Shown one piece after another: positions 40,246-48,986 of a stretch of 64,000 bases of DNA. The position numbers and the translations under genes were made by a program. The stretch is taken from positions 248,001-312,000 of the forward strand of contig NZ_CANLER010000001.1 of NCBI RefSeq assembly GCF_947489715.1. The letters run 5' to 3'. This DNA is from an uncultured Roseovarius sp. (GTDB lineage Bacteria; Pseudomonadota; Alphaproteobacteria; Rhodobacterales; Rhodobacteraceae). The notes under the pieces are model-generated. The model searched no databases. It saw nothing but the letters and a program-made list of their open reading frames with translations, and had not been told where the DNA came from. The stretch's first letter is position 1, and the number at the start of each line of letters is the position of its first letter.

Positions 40246-40292
40246 AAACCGTAACACGGCCACCCCGATGGGATTGGCCGTGTTTGCGGTTT
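40246..40292. terminator. Strong hairpin between convergent genes
   Basis: AAACCG plus AACACGGCCA pair with TGGCCGTGTT plus CGGTTT around a short loop, a near-continuous stem of about 16 pairs. It lies after the isochorismatase-like stop and before the 3' end of the convergent M24 gene. No long T tract follows, so termination is likely but unproven. Confidence 0.5.
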
Positions 40293-40496
40293 CGGAACAG
40301 GCAACCGCGTTTATTGCGTACTCAATGGAGGGGCCAAGCCCGGCATTCGGCAGCAGTCAAATTCGATTTTTCCGTTTCCGCAAGGCTGCCATTCACGCTT
40401 GATGCCGCGATTTTTCCATCGCGCCGGTCAGGATGCGGCCCTATTTGCCGCTTACCGTTTCGCGGAGAATGTCCAACGCCCAAAGGTTTGGCGAGG

Positions 40497-41663
40497 TCAC
40501 AATTTTATAATTGGGTCGCGCGGCGCATGGGTGATGATTTCAGGGGTATCATTTGTGACGATGGCCGTTTCTCCGACCGCCATCGACAGGCCGGTTTCGC
40601 GATCATTGAGGATCATATGTGTGAAAAATGTCATGTTTTCTTCTAGCACCTGCGAATTGCCCGAGAAAATCAGCGGCTGTTCCATCCAGGTCGGCGGCCA
40701 CATCGCCCCCATCGTGTACCCTGCAACCGTCAAAACGGCATCATGTTCGCCCCGGTCTTCGAGCACGGACCGATAGGTGTCAAAAAGCTCGCCCACCGTC
40801 CTGCCGGGGCGCAGAACTTGCTGAACGGCCTCAAGCGCGGCCACGCTGGTTGCGTGCATCCTGAGGTGCCGGTCTGAAACCTCGGGGCCGGTCAGAACCA
40901 CCCCCATGCACGCAACATGGTAATGCCGGTAGGCCAGCCCCAGTTCCAGCGTCACCTGATCGTTTTCCAACACATGTTTGCGGCCAGAGGTATAGCGCAG
41001 ATTCAAAGCGGATTCGCCGCTGCCGAAAGGGGGGATATGCGCCGGAAGATCTGCATCCAGCCGGAACAACGTGTCGTAAAACGTTGCATAGATATCGCCC
41101 TCGAAAGCGCCGGGATGGGTGGCGTCGATCACCTTGTCCATGACGGTATCCATGATTTCGCCAGCCTTGCGAAAATAGGTCAGCTCCCGGGGGCTTTTGA
41201 CCAGGCGCAGTTCACGGATGAAATCGGGTGCAATGATCAGATCGCACCACCCCTCAAGTTTGGTCTGGATTTCCAGGAAGAGGCGCGGCGTCAGGCCCAT
41301 GGTATCGACCTGAATGCCGATCTTTTTCCCGGCCATGCCGTGTGATTGCAGCATGGTCTGGATGTGATCTGCCCGGGTCTGCCCATCCCCGTCCGGAGAG
41401 GTCCGGACATCATCGCAGATCGAGGAGTATGAGATATTTCCCAGATCAGCGGGTCGTGCCAGATGGGTCAGGGCGCCGTCCGTACCGACGAACATGCAGC
41501 CGAAAATACAAAACCCGTCGGATTCGTACCCCGTCAGCCAGTACATGTCTTCGATTTTGAAAAGCAGGAGACCATCCAGGCCCAGCTCTTCCAGACGTAT
41601 CCGGGTTTTTTGCTGGCGTTGGGAAAATTCCTCGCGGCTGAAATGGATATAGGGTTTTGCCAT
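40497..41663 (-). CDS. M24 family hydrolase, creatinase-like (metal site lost)
   Basis: A 388-residue pita-bread-fold protein with creatinase N-terminal domain (FSREEFSQRQQKTRIRLEEL). The C-terminal domain aligns with M24 peptidases, but the metal ligands are mostly replaced: Glu in LELG for the first Asp, Ala in YHVAC for the second, Tyr in GYTMG for the His, and His in FFTHM for a Glu. Such metal-less members include creatinase and ectoine hydrolase (DoeA)-like enzymes. Start ATG 41663. Substrate unknown; the neighbours (isochorismatase-like, LysR) suggest small-molecule amide catabolism. Confidence 0.82.
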   Translation of the reverse strand: MAKPYIHFSREEFSQRQQKTRIRLEELGLDGLLLFKIEDMYWLTGYESDGFCIFGCMFVGTDGALTHLARPADLGNISYSSICDDVRTSPDGDGQTRADHIQTMLQSHGMAGKKIGIQVDTMGLTPRLFLEIQTKLEGWCDLIIAPDFIRELRLVKSPRELTYFRKAGEIMDTVMDKVIDATHPGAFEGDIYATFYDTLFRLDADLPAHIPPFGSGESALNLRYTSGRKHVLENDQVTLELGLAYRHYHVACMGVVLTGPEVSDRHLRMHATSVAALEAVQQVLRPGRTVGELFDTYRSVLEDRGEHDAVLTVAGYTMGAMWPPTWMEQPLIFSGNSQVLEENMTFFTHMILNDRETGLSMAVGETAIVTNDTPEIITHAPRDPIIKL

Positions 41664-41955
41664 GGACCGACTACACTCCAACAATGCATCAAATCCAAGG
41701 CAAATCTTGGTGGCCGGACGCAGGATGCTGGCGGCCCGGACGGGGCATCCGTCACGCGGTTGAACGCTGCAAGAGGGCGGTTGGATCGTCGTCAGCTTTC
41801 CCGGATGTGACAGAAAGAGGTTGTTCCAGGAACAAGGGCTTGTTCAGTATCCGGGGGCGAAGGCGCCGAGCTGATTGTCAAACGCAGAGCCATTTTACGT
41901 GTCGGTGGCTTGGCAACGCCACGCCGATGGCTGGTCATCCCGCCCCCGGGAAAGT
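41664..41955. other. 292-bp gap upstream of the M24 gene
   Basis: Presumably contains the M24 gene promoter (minus strand). No ORF, RNA gene or clear hairpin was recognised. Confidence 0.5.
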
Positions 41956-42714
41956 TCACTTGATCTTGCCAGGCAGGCTGAGATCACCCGAGGCGACATC
42001 GAAAACATCCACGACGCACAGCAATGGCGAGTGGATATTCGCGTTTACGCGCAAGGCAGAGGTCACGCCGTCATAAGCGACATCCGCGAGTTCGACATCG
42101 CTGCGGAAGCCAACGTTGATCGCGATCTCGGGGCCATCGAACAGCGGCGTGAAACCCGGACTGTCCAGGAAGATTGGAAACCCGGGCCAGGTCGCTGGCA
42201 GTTGCGGTGTCGTCCCTTCGGGAATGTCGCGCACCGCAAGCGCACCGGGTCCGCAGGCTTCGGTCGGCGTCAAGACGACCCAGTGGCTGTGCCAGATGAG
42301 ACCGTCATTGGTCGGATCGCCATCGTTGTTTTCATCATAGAGCGGCGTGTCGTCAAAATCCGGGTGGCTTGTTGCTGCCATCGCAAGAATTCCGGTATTG
42401 CCCTCGAAGCCAACCGCGGATGGATCAAGCGACGTGGGCCAGACATAGGAGAGCACGTTTGCTCCACCGACTTCGCCGGTGGCTTCCGGAACATCTGCAC
42501 CTGCGGTGCCATTCGTGGTCATGTGGAACGTCACGACATTGCCTTTGCGATGGGCATGCGCCGCCAAGATATCGAATGAAGCAACCTTGGCTGTATCCGC
42601 GTCGGACAGGATTGCACCGTCTTGATGGATGGCGTGATCGTGGTCGCCTTCGGCGATTGCTGTCGTGCCAAGCAACGCAACAGCGGCAGAGAGCGTTAAA
42701 AGCGATTTTGTCAT
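41956..42714 (-). CDS. Spondin-domain exported protein
   Basis: A 252-residue protein with a signal peptide (MTKSLLTLSAAVALLGTTAIA). Its mature part resembles bacterial spondin-domain proteins: GDHDHAIHQDGAILSDADTA at the N-terminus, ATSHPDFDDTPLYDENNDGD (Asp-rich, possibly Ca-binding) and IWHSHWVVLTP (His-rich). The function is unknown. It is divergent from a marR gene across an 87-bp gap filled with operator-like inverted repeats, so repression by that MarR protein is likely. Confidence 0.75.
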   Translation of the reverse strand: MTKSLLTLSAAVALLGTTAIAEGDHDHAIHQDGAILSDADTAKVASFDILAAHAHRKGNVVTFHMTTNGTAGADVPEATGEVGGANVLSYVWPTSLDPSAVGFEGNTGILAMAATSHPDFDDTPLYDENNDGDPTNDGLIWHSHWVVLTPTEACGPGALAVRDIPEGTTPQLPATWPGFPIFLDSPGFTPLFDGPEIAINVGFRSDVELADVAYDGVTSALRVNANIHSPLLCVVDVFDVASGDLSLPGKIK

Positions 42715-42733
42715 GTCGAGTCCTTTCAGGTGG

Positions 42734-42792
42734 TTTCGACTCACTATTAGTATCGAGTCGAAACTATTGCAATAGTAATTTCGACTCGATAC
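42734..42792. promoter_or_regulatory. Palindromic operator region between spondin gene and marR
   Basis: Three copies of TTTCGACTC or its complement: TTTCGACTC (42734-42742), GAGTCGAAA (42755-42763) and TTTCGACTC (42779-42787). The last two sit in a perfect 14-bp inverted repeat, GTATCGAGTCGAAA (42750-42763) and TTTCGACTCGATAC (42779-42792), centred on TATTGCAATA. The size and symmetry fit tandem MarR dimers repressing both divergent promoters. Confidence 0.75.
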
Positions 42793-42801
42793 AATAACCG
42801 C

Positions 42802-43344
42802 ATGACCACAGACACTCATATCCGTGACCTAATCAATCGGCTTGCCAGGCTGGATTCAGCCGCTGGTTGGGAAGGGGACCTGAACCCGACTCAGCGTGCG
42901 ATGCTTGGCTATCTTGACCGGGCGAACCGGTTTTCCAGAAGCCCGTCACATGTATCGGATTATCTTGGCATAACTCGGGGAACGACAACCCAATCGCTGA
43001 AGTCGCTTCGGCAAAAAGGCTATGTGAACGAGCGCCGCTCGGATATTGACAAGCGCGTCGTCAGCTATGACCTGACCCAGACAGGGCGTGAGGCGGCGGC
43101 AATCCCGGCACCGCTGGAGGAGAGCCTGTCGGCGCTGAACGCGAGTGATCAGCAGGCGTTGCGGCAATTATTGCAAAACATGCTTCAAGACATTCTTGCC
43201 AAAAATGACGGGCGTGAATTCGGGCTATGCAAAACCTGCAGGCATCACCGGGAACGCGACAGGGGACCCTATTGTGCGTTGCTGGACGTTGCGCTGACGC
43301 GCGATGAACCCCACCAGATTTGTCACGAACAGGTCAGCGCATGA
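42802..43344 (+). CDS. MarR family regulator with C-terminal four-cysteine cluster
   Basis: A 180-residue protein. The MarR winged helix spans about residues 30-100 (SPSHVSDYLGITRGTTTQSL; wing with RRSDIDKRVVSYDLT). An added C-terminal segment has Cys143, Cys146, Cys158 and Cys174 (LCKTCRHH, PYCALL, QICHE), a likely zinc, Fe-S or thiol-sensing site. It is divergent from the spondin gene and overlaps the MOSC gene by 4 bp. Confidence 0.85.
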   Translation: MTTDTHIRDLINRLARLDSAAGWEGDLNPTQRAMLGYLDRANRFSRSPSHVSDYLGITRGTTTQSLKSLRQKGYVNERRSDIDKRVVSYDLTQTGREAAAIPAPLEESLSALNASDQQALRQLLQNMLQDILAKNDGREFGLCKTCRHHRERDRGPYCALLDVALTRDEPHQICHEQVSA

Positions 43345-44033
43345 CCCGGGGGGATATTTCTGCCCGGATTGATGGGCTGTTTATCGGAAAGGTCGAACAT
43401 CGCTGGAACGGGCGTGACCCGTCAGCAATTGGCAAGCGGGCGGTTTCGGGCCTTTGGCAGATTGACGAAAACGGTTTTGTAGAAGACGCGCAGGCCGATC
43501 TTGAAAACCACGGCGGCTACGACAAGGCAATTCATCACTATGCGGCGGATCACTACCCGTCCTGGATATCAGAGGGTGAGATCCCCGAACGCACGCTGCC
43601 CGCTGCTTTCGGGGAAAACATCTCCTCGTGCGGATTGACCGAGGAAACATTGTGTATCGGAGACATCCTGCGACTGGGGACGGCAGTGGTGCAGATCAGC
43701 CAGGGCCGCCAGCCTTGCTGGAAGGTATCTGTGCATACCCGGAACGAGCGCATGGCGTATCTTTTCCAGAAGACCGGGCGGACCGGTTGGTATTACCGGG
43801 TTCTGGAAAATGGAAAAGCGGGCGTGGGGGACGATGTGAAACTGATCGAGCGCGCGCAACCTGACTGGTCTGTGAAACGCGTTACAGCGGCGCGCCTGAC
43901 CCGGCGCGTTTCCGAGGAAGAGGCGGCAGCTTTGGCCGTGATGCCGGAACTGGCCGGTGGATGGCGCACCGCATTCGCCAAGATGGCGTCGGGCGATAGG
44001 ACAGAAGACACCACCAGGCGGCTGGGAGGGTAG
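43341..44033 (+). CDS. MOSC domain protein, YiiM-like
   Basis: A 230-residue MOSC-domain protein (Mo-cofactor sulfurase C-terminal fold). GKRAVSGLWQIDENGFVEDAQADLENHGG, FGENIS and the conserved cysteine in SQGRQPCWK match YiiM-type proteins, some of which reduce N-hydroxylated bases with Mo-cofactor. A C-terminal YiiM-like helical tail is present. Start: ATG 43341, overlapping the marR stop (ATGA); co-regulation with marR is likely. Confidence 0.85.
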   Translation: MTRGDISARIDGLFIGKVEHRWNGRDPSAIGKRAVSGLWQIDENGFVEDAQADLENHGGYDKAIHHYAADHYPSWISEGEIPERTLPAAFGENISSCGLTEETLCIGDILRLGTAVVQISQGRQPCWKVSVHTRNERMAYLFQKTGRTGWYYRVLENGKAGVGDDVKLIERAQPDWSVKRVTAARLTRRVSEEEAAALAVMPELAGGWRTAFAKMASGDRTEDTTRRLGG

Positions 44034-44188
44034 GGGTTGTTGGCGCGTGCTGACAGTCGCGGCAATCATGGGAATGTCAGTTTGCCACGGTTTGTCGGGG
44101 CGTTCCCGAAGTCAGGACAGGATGGCCGCGCCAGTCTGAAACCAGCTAAGATGTGCCGGAAAGATTGAACACGAATATGTGCAGATCT

Positions 44189-44572
44189 TTATGTCCGCAC
44201 GTATCGCCGCGATAATTCTTCGCGATCTTCATAGGATGCCTCGAAAATAGGGGCCGCCAATGTGGCGCGCATGTGTAAAACACCCTCGCCCGTGTTGCGA
44301 AAGCCGTGTTTGCATCCGGCTGGGATCAGGACGCTTTGATTGTCGGTTGCAAAATGGGTGTCATCGCCACACCAGATTTCGGCCTGACCCTGCATGACTT
44401 CCAACACCTCTTCGACGGCATGCAAATGCAGGGGCGCGCCCAGCCCCGGATCGCAATACTGGTCGAAAATACACAGTTGATAGGCACCGTTGACCGACGA
44501 TACCCGCATTCTGGTGCGTACGCCCGGTCGCCATTCCTCAATGTCTTGGGTGTTGTTGTCGAACATCGCCAT
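44189..44572 (-). CDS. Cupin domain protein
   Basis: A 127-residue single-domain cupin with metal-site motif GAPLHLHAVEEVLEVMQGQAEIW (two His and a Glu) and second motif with GCKHGFRNTG. The start ATG 44572 has AAGGAGG 6 bp upstream. It is the last gene of the minus-strand unit that begins with the alpha/beta hydrolase-AspDH fusion, and may act on a related metabolite. Confidence 0.85.
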   Translation of the reverse strand: MAMFDNNTQDIEEWRPGVRTRMRVSSVNGAYQLCIFDQYCDPGLGAPLHLHAVEEVLEVMQGQAEIWCGDDTHFATDNQSVLIPAGCKHGFRNTGEGVLHMRATLAAPIFEASYEDREELSRRYVRT

Positions 44573-44573
44573 A

Positions 44574-44977
44574 TCAGGCCTCCTTGCCATTCAAGGTCAT
44601 AATCCAGTTTTCAGAAACATTGCTGCCGCTATTGGTGAATATTTTGGCGATCGGACAAGACCGGCGCAAATTGGTTTTGACGTCGGTCAGCGCGTCCTGG
44701 CGACCCTGCGCGGAAAGGGTGATCGTGATAGCGACATCGGGAAACGGGATTTCGATTTCTTCTTCCAGCATCACACCGCGACGGTCAAAGCGGGCGTTCA
44801 GCGACTGGACGTCCAGCCCGGTCTTTTCCGTAGGCGATGCGCCCAGATTGGTGCCACCATGTTCAACCGGTTCATCAATGATTGTCACCAGATCGCGGAT
44901 AGAGACATCTGTGCGTGCATGAGACGGGCATCGTGCTGTCATCCCGACCGGCACCGTTGTTTTTGTCGTCTCGTCAT
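44574..44977 (-). pseudogene. OsmC-like gene with internal deletion and probable 5' frameshift
   Basis: The translated frame (CPSHARTDVSIRDLVTIIDE, GGTNLGASPTE, then KTGLDVQSLNARFDRRG to NWIMTLNGKEA) matches the OsmC peroxiredoxin family. Between SPTE and KTGLDVQ about 20-25 residues are absent, including the usual LIGCTNVI with the peroxidatic Cys; the second Cys (SCPIAK) remains. The best SD-preceded ATG (44977, AAGGGG upstream) is out of frame, whereas the in-frame codons continue to a stop at 44990. In-frame starts are GTG 44954 or ATG 44942. Probably inactive, though a shortened protein may be made. Confidence 0.6.
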
Positions 44978-44987
44978 GTCGTCCCCT

Positions 44988-46589
44988 TCATTTTATCTTT
45001 CCCGCGCGCCGGGCCCTGATCGCGGCCACCGCCGACAGGGCCGCCACCGCCGATGTGCGCGGATTCTCCGGCAGCGGGATGCTCTGCAAATGGCTGGTGA
45101 AGGAGCCAAATCTGCCGCTGACCGCCAATTCGTGGGAATTCCGGGTGATGTCCGGGTCAGCGATCAAGGTGACCCGGGTGCTATCGGGCCCAAGGCCGTT
45201 CTGCGCCACGATGGCACAGACATTGGCGTTCTTTGGGTAGAGCTGCGCGGCCTCTCTTGCGGTGCCGGAAAATAGCGTGACGGGCGCGGTGCAACCCTCA
45301 AGATCAGTCACGTTTTCAGCCGCGCTGCCCAGCCATGCCTTGGGTGGTTTGCGGCTGGTGATGTGAACTGTCTCAAGACCGCCATCTGACAGGGCCCGCA
45401 ACGCATCGACCCCTGCAAGAGCACCGGACAGGATTTCTATGCGGGTGTTACCATCCTGCGCTGCAATTTCCAATGCACGCACCGTATCGTCATTGGTCAT
45501 CGCCCCCGCGGACAGAACCCCAAGGTCAAGACCGTGGCGCAGCACATCAGGGCCGAAATCGCGCAGACCGTCATGACCGGCACATTCGATGGCATAGTTC
45601 AGCTGGACGCCGCCGAGTTGTGACATATCCGAGGCCACCACGATATCGGGGGAAAGATGTGCGGCATAATGGTGGACGCGTTCCGGGCGTACCAGCACAG
45701 CCCTGACATCCACCCCCTCGATGTGCTGAACGGCGTCAATGATATGCTCACCAATCGCGCCACAGCCGATCAACACTACCGATACCGCGGTCAAGGGCGC
45801 AGAGGCGTCGCAGAGAAAGGGCAAAACCTGTTCCAAATAGGTTTTCGGGTTGGTCATGGGCAGAAAATGCCCGCCTGCAGGCTTTATCTGTAACCTTGCA
45901 TCCGGGATCAGCCGGGCCAGTCGTTTCGACATATGAACAGGGACAACCTGATCATCCTGTGTCGCGAACACCAGCGTCGGCTGCGTGATCTGCGGTGCAT
46001 ACCCTGCATTGTCGAACGCCAAAAGCGCATCAATCCGGGTCAATAGCACCGCCGTATCGCTTTTCTCAAGGGTCATCTGTTCCCAGGCGCTGGCTTGCTC
46101 GGGGTTGTCGGCGATTTGTGCGGCGCTCATCACGGCCAGGACCTGGGCCTTGGCATAGGCTGCCAGCCCCAACTCGGCCAATATCTGCCGTCTGAGGGCA
46201 AATCCGCGTTCAAACGCCTTATCTGGCGCCACCCAGGTTGAGCTAAGGACCAGCTTGCCGATGCGGGCCGGGCAGCGCAGGGCCATGATCTGTGCAACAG
46301 CCCCGCCCATGGACTGCCCGATCACATCTGCCTGATCCACGTCGAGATGATCCAGCAGCGCAAAGGCCAGATCGGCAATATCTTCCAGTGCCAACCGCCC
46401 ATTGACCCCGGCAGAGCCGCCGCTGCCCGGGTAATCAAAAGAGATCACCCGAAAGTGCTGGTGCAAGATAGCCGCCGCCCCGGCCCAAAAGGCAGATTGC
46501 CCGCCAAGACCGGGGATCAGGAATAGCGGCGGACCAGCCTTGCTATCGGTAAAGGCGATAGGCCCGTGTTTGGAATTGAAATGCGGCAT
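44988..46589 (-). CDS. Fused alpha/beta hydrolase - L-aspartate dehydrogenase
   Basis: A 533-residue protein. Residues 1-265 are an alpha/beta hydrolase: oxyanion region IPGLGGQSAFW, nucleophile Ser93 (GQSMGGAV), acid Asp212/213 (ATQDDQVVP), His241 (AGGHFLP). From residue 270 it is an aspartate-dehydrogenase (NadX)-type domain: Rossmann GCGAIG (275-280), LSAGAMTN, LSGALAGVDAL and the C-terminal SGRFGSFTSHLQ with ENPRTSAVAALSAVA. AspDH deaminates L-aspartate to iminoaspartate/oxaloacetate. The two activities are normally separate genes. It heads an operon with the OsmC remnant and cupin, divergent from a LysR gene. Confidence 0.88.
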   Translation of the reverse strand: MPHFNSKHGPIAFTDSKAGPPLFLIPGLGGQSAFWAGAAAILHQHFRVISFDYPGSGGSAGVNGRLALEDIADLAFALLDHLDVDQADVIGQSMGGAVAQIMALRCPARIGKLVLSSTWVAPDKAFERGFALRRQILAELGLAAYAKAQVLAVMSAAQIADNPEQASAWEQMTLEKSDTAVLLTRIDALLAFDNAGYAPQITQPTLVFATQDDQVVPVHMSKRLARLIPDARLQIKPAGGHFLPMTNPKTYLEQVLPFLCDASAPLTAVSVVLIGCGAIGEHIIDAVQHIEGVDVRAVLVRPERVHHYAAHLSPDIVVASDMSQLGGVQLNYAIECAGHDGLRDFGPDVLRHGLDLGVLSAGAMTNDDTVRALEIAAQDGNTRIEILSGALAGVDALRALSDGGLETVHITSRKPPKAWLGSAAENVTDLEGCTAPVTLFSGTAREAAQLYPKNANVCAIVAQNGLGPDSTRVTLIADPDITRNSHELAVSGRFGSFTSHLQSIPLPENPRTSAVAALSAVAAIRARRAGKIK

Positions 46590-46683
46590 CCTGCATGTCC
46601 CGTTGGTTTGAGGCAGGTTAAGTCAGAAATTCATGATAAAAAATACCAGAATAAGTAGTAATATTACGAAGAAAGATTCATGA

Positions 46684-47577
46684 ATGGATATGAACCAGAC
46701 CGATTATCACCTATTCAAGGCCATCGTTGATGCGGGCAGTTTTGCCAATGCGGCCGAGATGCTTGGCAAAACGCCCTCGGGTCTGAGCCGCCGTCTGACA
46801 CGGCTTGAGGACCGGATCGGTCAACGCCTGATCACCCGCACCACGCGACGCCTGACACTCACCGACAAGGGCGAGGCATTCTTGATCCATTGCACCAAGC
46901 TGATCGAGGATATGGCGCGGGCCGAAGCCGAGGTCGGATCGCCCGACGCCGAGTTGGCCGGTATTCTTAAAATCAAGATCATCGCCGCCTATGCCACACG
47001 CGGTTTTCTTCCGATACTCAACGGCTTTCAAACGGCATATCCCCGCATCGTTCCCTGGCTGATATCCGAAGGCACGGCAGATGGTGGGCAAGCGGACATA
47101 TTGATCTCATCGGTCGACACTCCGGTTGGTCAGAACTGCCACATTCTCGAAGAAAATCCGTGGGTTCTGTGTGCCGCCCCGGCATACCTGGAGGCGCATG
47201 GAACCCCGCAGACGCCCGCAGATTTAAGTGAACATCGCTGCCTTGTTCTTGATATCGCGGGCAAAGTGCAGCGGCGCTGGCGCTTTCATGCCCAGGATGA
47301 AGTGATGGATATTCTTGTGTCGCCATGCCTGATCGGGTTTGGGGATACGATCCATCGAGCCGCCCGCGACGCCCGGGGTATCGCGCGCCTGGCCTCTTTC
47401 CTTGTGCGCCAGGATCTGGAAAACGGCGATCTTGTGCCTCTACTGTCAGAGTATTCAGGCAAGGGAAAACGGGCGATTTGTGCGCTGCCCGGCGACAGCG
47501 TTTCCCACCTGACCAAAGTCCGCGCGTTCTTCGATTACCTCTCCCGTTTTCACCGCAAAGACGGTGGCGGGGACTGA
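46684..47577 (+). CDS. LysR family transcriptional regulator
   Basis: A 297-residue LysR protein: winged helix SFANAAEMLGKTPSGLSRRLTRLE (about residues 20-43) and effector domain from LAGILKIKIIAAYATRGFLP. It is divergent from the hydrolase-AspDH operon (94-bp gap with ATTC...GAAT dyad-like sequence near 46630-46654), so it is the likely regulator. An in-frame ATG also lies at 46690. Confidence 0.9.
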   Translation: MDMNQTDYHLFKAIVDAGSFANAAEMLGKTPSGLSRRLTRLEDRIGQRLITRTTRRLTLTDKGEAFLIHCTKLIEDMARAEAEVGSPDAELAGILKIKIIAAYATRGFLPILNGFQTAYPRIVPWLISEGTADGGQADILISSVDTPVGQNCHILEENPWVLCAAPAYLEAHGTPQTPADLSEHRCLVLDIAGKVQRRWRFHAQDEVMDILVSPCLIGFGDTIHRAARDARGIARLASFLVRQDLENGDLVPLLSEYSGKGKRAICALPGDSVSHLTKVRAFFDYLSRFHRKDGGGD

Positions 47578-48040
47578 GCGCTTCGAACCTTCCTCGCGAC
47601 AGTGGTGGCGATCGCGAAGAGGCAAAAAGCCGTCATTGGATAAACGCGCACCAGTGGACAAGAAAGGCTCCAACCAGCCATGGCCGGTATGCGGGACAAA
47701 GCGCCATTTCGCTGCGGCTGCGCCAAAGTCGGCTTCTCGCTTTGCTTTTAACTAGCGGTCGTTTTTTCTGTTGTCAGAAACAGTACAAGAATTGGTCAAA
47801 TCTTTTTGCTCGTCGGTCGGTGCTTCCGTCGCATATCTCGACTCTGGGATGGCCACATGTCGTGCTGGAAGGAGAGTACTTATGAAAAACATAATTCCGC
47901 ACTCATGTACGGCCCTGTCACCCTTTCGGATTAATCTCCTTGGTAGCGGACAAATTTCGAGTTAATATTGGCTTGCCAGGCTATGAGCATAAAGTCTCAA
48001 TAGAGGGGTTTGTTCAGCCGTAATCATACAAGTGAACGCT
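47578..48040. other. 463-bp region without a recognisable gene
   Basis: Start of an AT-richer stretch. A short plus-strand ORF (47564-47755) and a TTG-started ORF (47771-47965) have no recognisable features. It may be decayed DNA. Confidence 0.4.
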
Positions 48041-48484
48041 ATGCCAGAGCTTAGACATTGCCATAATTGCTATTTTTGGTCCGCTGTTCGGCAAAATGCC
48101 AACGACAACCCCAGAGAAGCCAAATGCCAACTGAATCCTCCGGAAGCTGAGAAGTCGCAACCCACAACCGGGCTCAATGATTTCTGTGGTTCTTGGCTTC
48201 ATAAAGAAGACCCGCCACCATCGCGGCGTTTCACACTTGGCGCGGTCGCAATGCAAAGTCTTCCGGGGACAGTTCTTAAAACAGCGTTTGGCGCTCTGCT
48301 CGGTCCAATCGCGATGAAGGTTGATCCATCCGAGCTTTCGTCTAACTTTACGTCGGCTAAATTGATCGATGATGAGTTCCAGCACCAAGAGTGGAAGCGC
48401 GACGCGAGTTCAAAAGTCGAAATTCAGGTTTTTGTTGTAGTGGAAGAAGCCAACCCCATCCAGAAATCCATGTCGACGACTTGA
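48041..48484 (+). CDS. Hypothetical Cys-rich protein
   Basis: About 147 residues starting MPELRHCHNCYFW (an in-frame GTG is at 48032). The N-terminal half has HCHNCYFW, AKCQLNPP and NDFCGSW, a four-Cys pattern like small zinc-binding proteins common in phage and accessory DNA. The remainder has no recognisable motif. No strong Shine-Dalgarno sequence was seen. It sits in a lower-GC islet, suggesting acquisition. Confidence 0.5.
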   Translation: MPELRHCHNCYFWSAVRQNANDNPREAKCQLNPPEAEKSQPTTGLNDFCGSWLHKEDPPPSRRFTLGAVAMQSLPGTVLKTAFGALLGPIAMKVDPSELSSNFTSAKLIDDEFQHQEWKRDASSKVEIQVFVVVEEANPIQKSMSTT

Positions 48485-48599
48485 ACAAGAGGATCGCGTG
48501 CGCAGGCGAATGGAGTGCCGAGGGGCGGGGTATGCATAGATCATTCGCAAGCTTGGTGTTTAGCGTTCAACAGTGCTTATCGTGCTAAGGAGAAATAGA

Positions 48600-48986
48600 G
48601 TGAGTTTGTTGATAGTTCGGGTTGGAGTAGCTGCATTGGTACCGCTGGTCTGGAGCGGACAAGTATATGCTTGCGAGTATGAACAGCGCTCTATCCATGA
48701 CGCACGGGACGCGTCGAAGGGTGGTTTTGTCATACTCGTCGGTGTCGAAGGGTATGGAGCCTCTGCTCTGTGTGGTGCTGGCGGTGGCTTCAGAGTGCGG
48801 GCTCTGGCCGAGCTTCTCTCAGAAAGAACAGGCTACGCAGCATACATATATCAAGGTGAAAGAGAGCGGACAGTTCTTTTCATCAATGATCAAGCCCAGT
48901 TAGACATAACCGATGTGGAGATAGACATAATTCTAGCCAATACAGATGTATTACTTGAAAAAGGTGGCTTGAATTACGAGCGATAA
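48600..48986 (+). CDS. Hypothetical exported protein
   Basis: A 128-residue protein, start GTG 48600 with AAGGAG 7 bp upstream. The N-terminus (VRVGVAALVPLVWSGQVYA) is a signal peptide with a likely cut before CEYEQ; a lipobox-like context is weak. The mature part has no recognised domain. Lower-GC codon use than its neighbours; it lies in the same islet as the gene at 48041. Confidence 0.5.
   Translation: MSLLIVRVGVAALVPLVWSGQVYACEYEQRSIHDARDASKGGFVILVGVEGYGASALCGAGGGFRVRALAELLSERTGYAAYIYQGERERTVLFINDQAQLDITDVEIDIILANTDVLLEKGGLNYER

Noticed and set aside
47564..47755. Short ORF with PVCGTKRHF as a small zinc protein
   Set aside because: Starts inside the LysR gene and has only one cysteine; not enough to call a gene.
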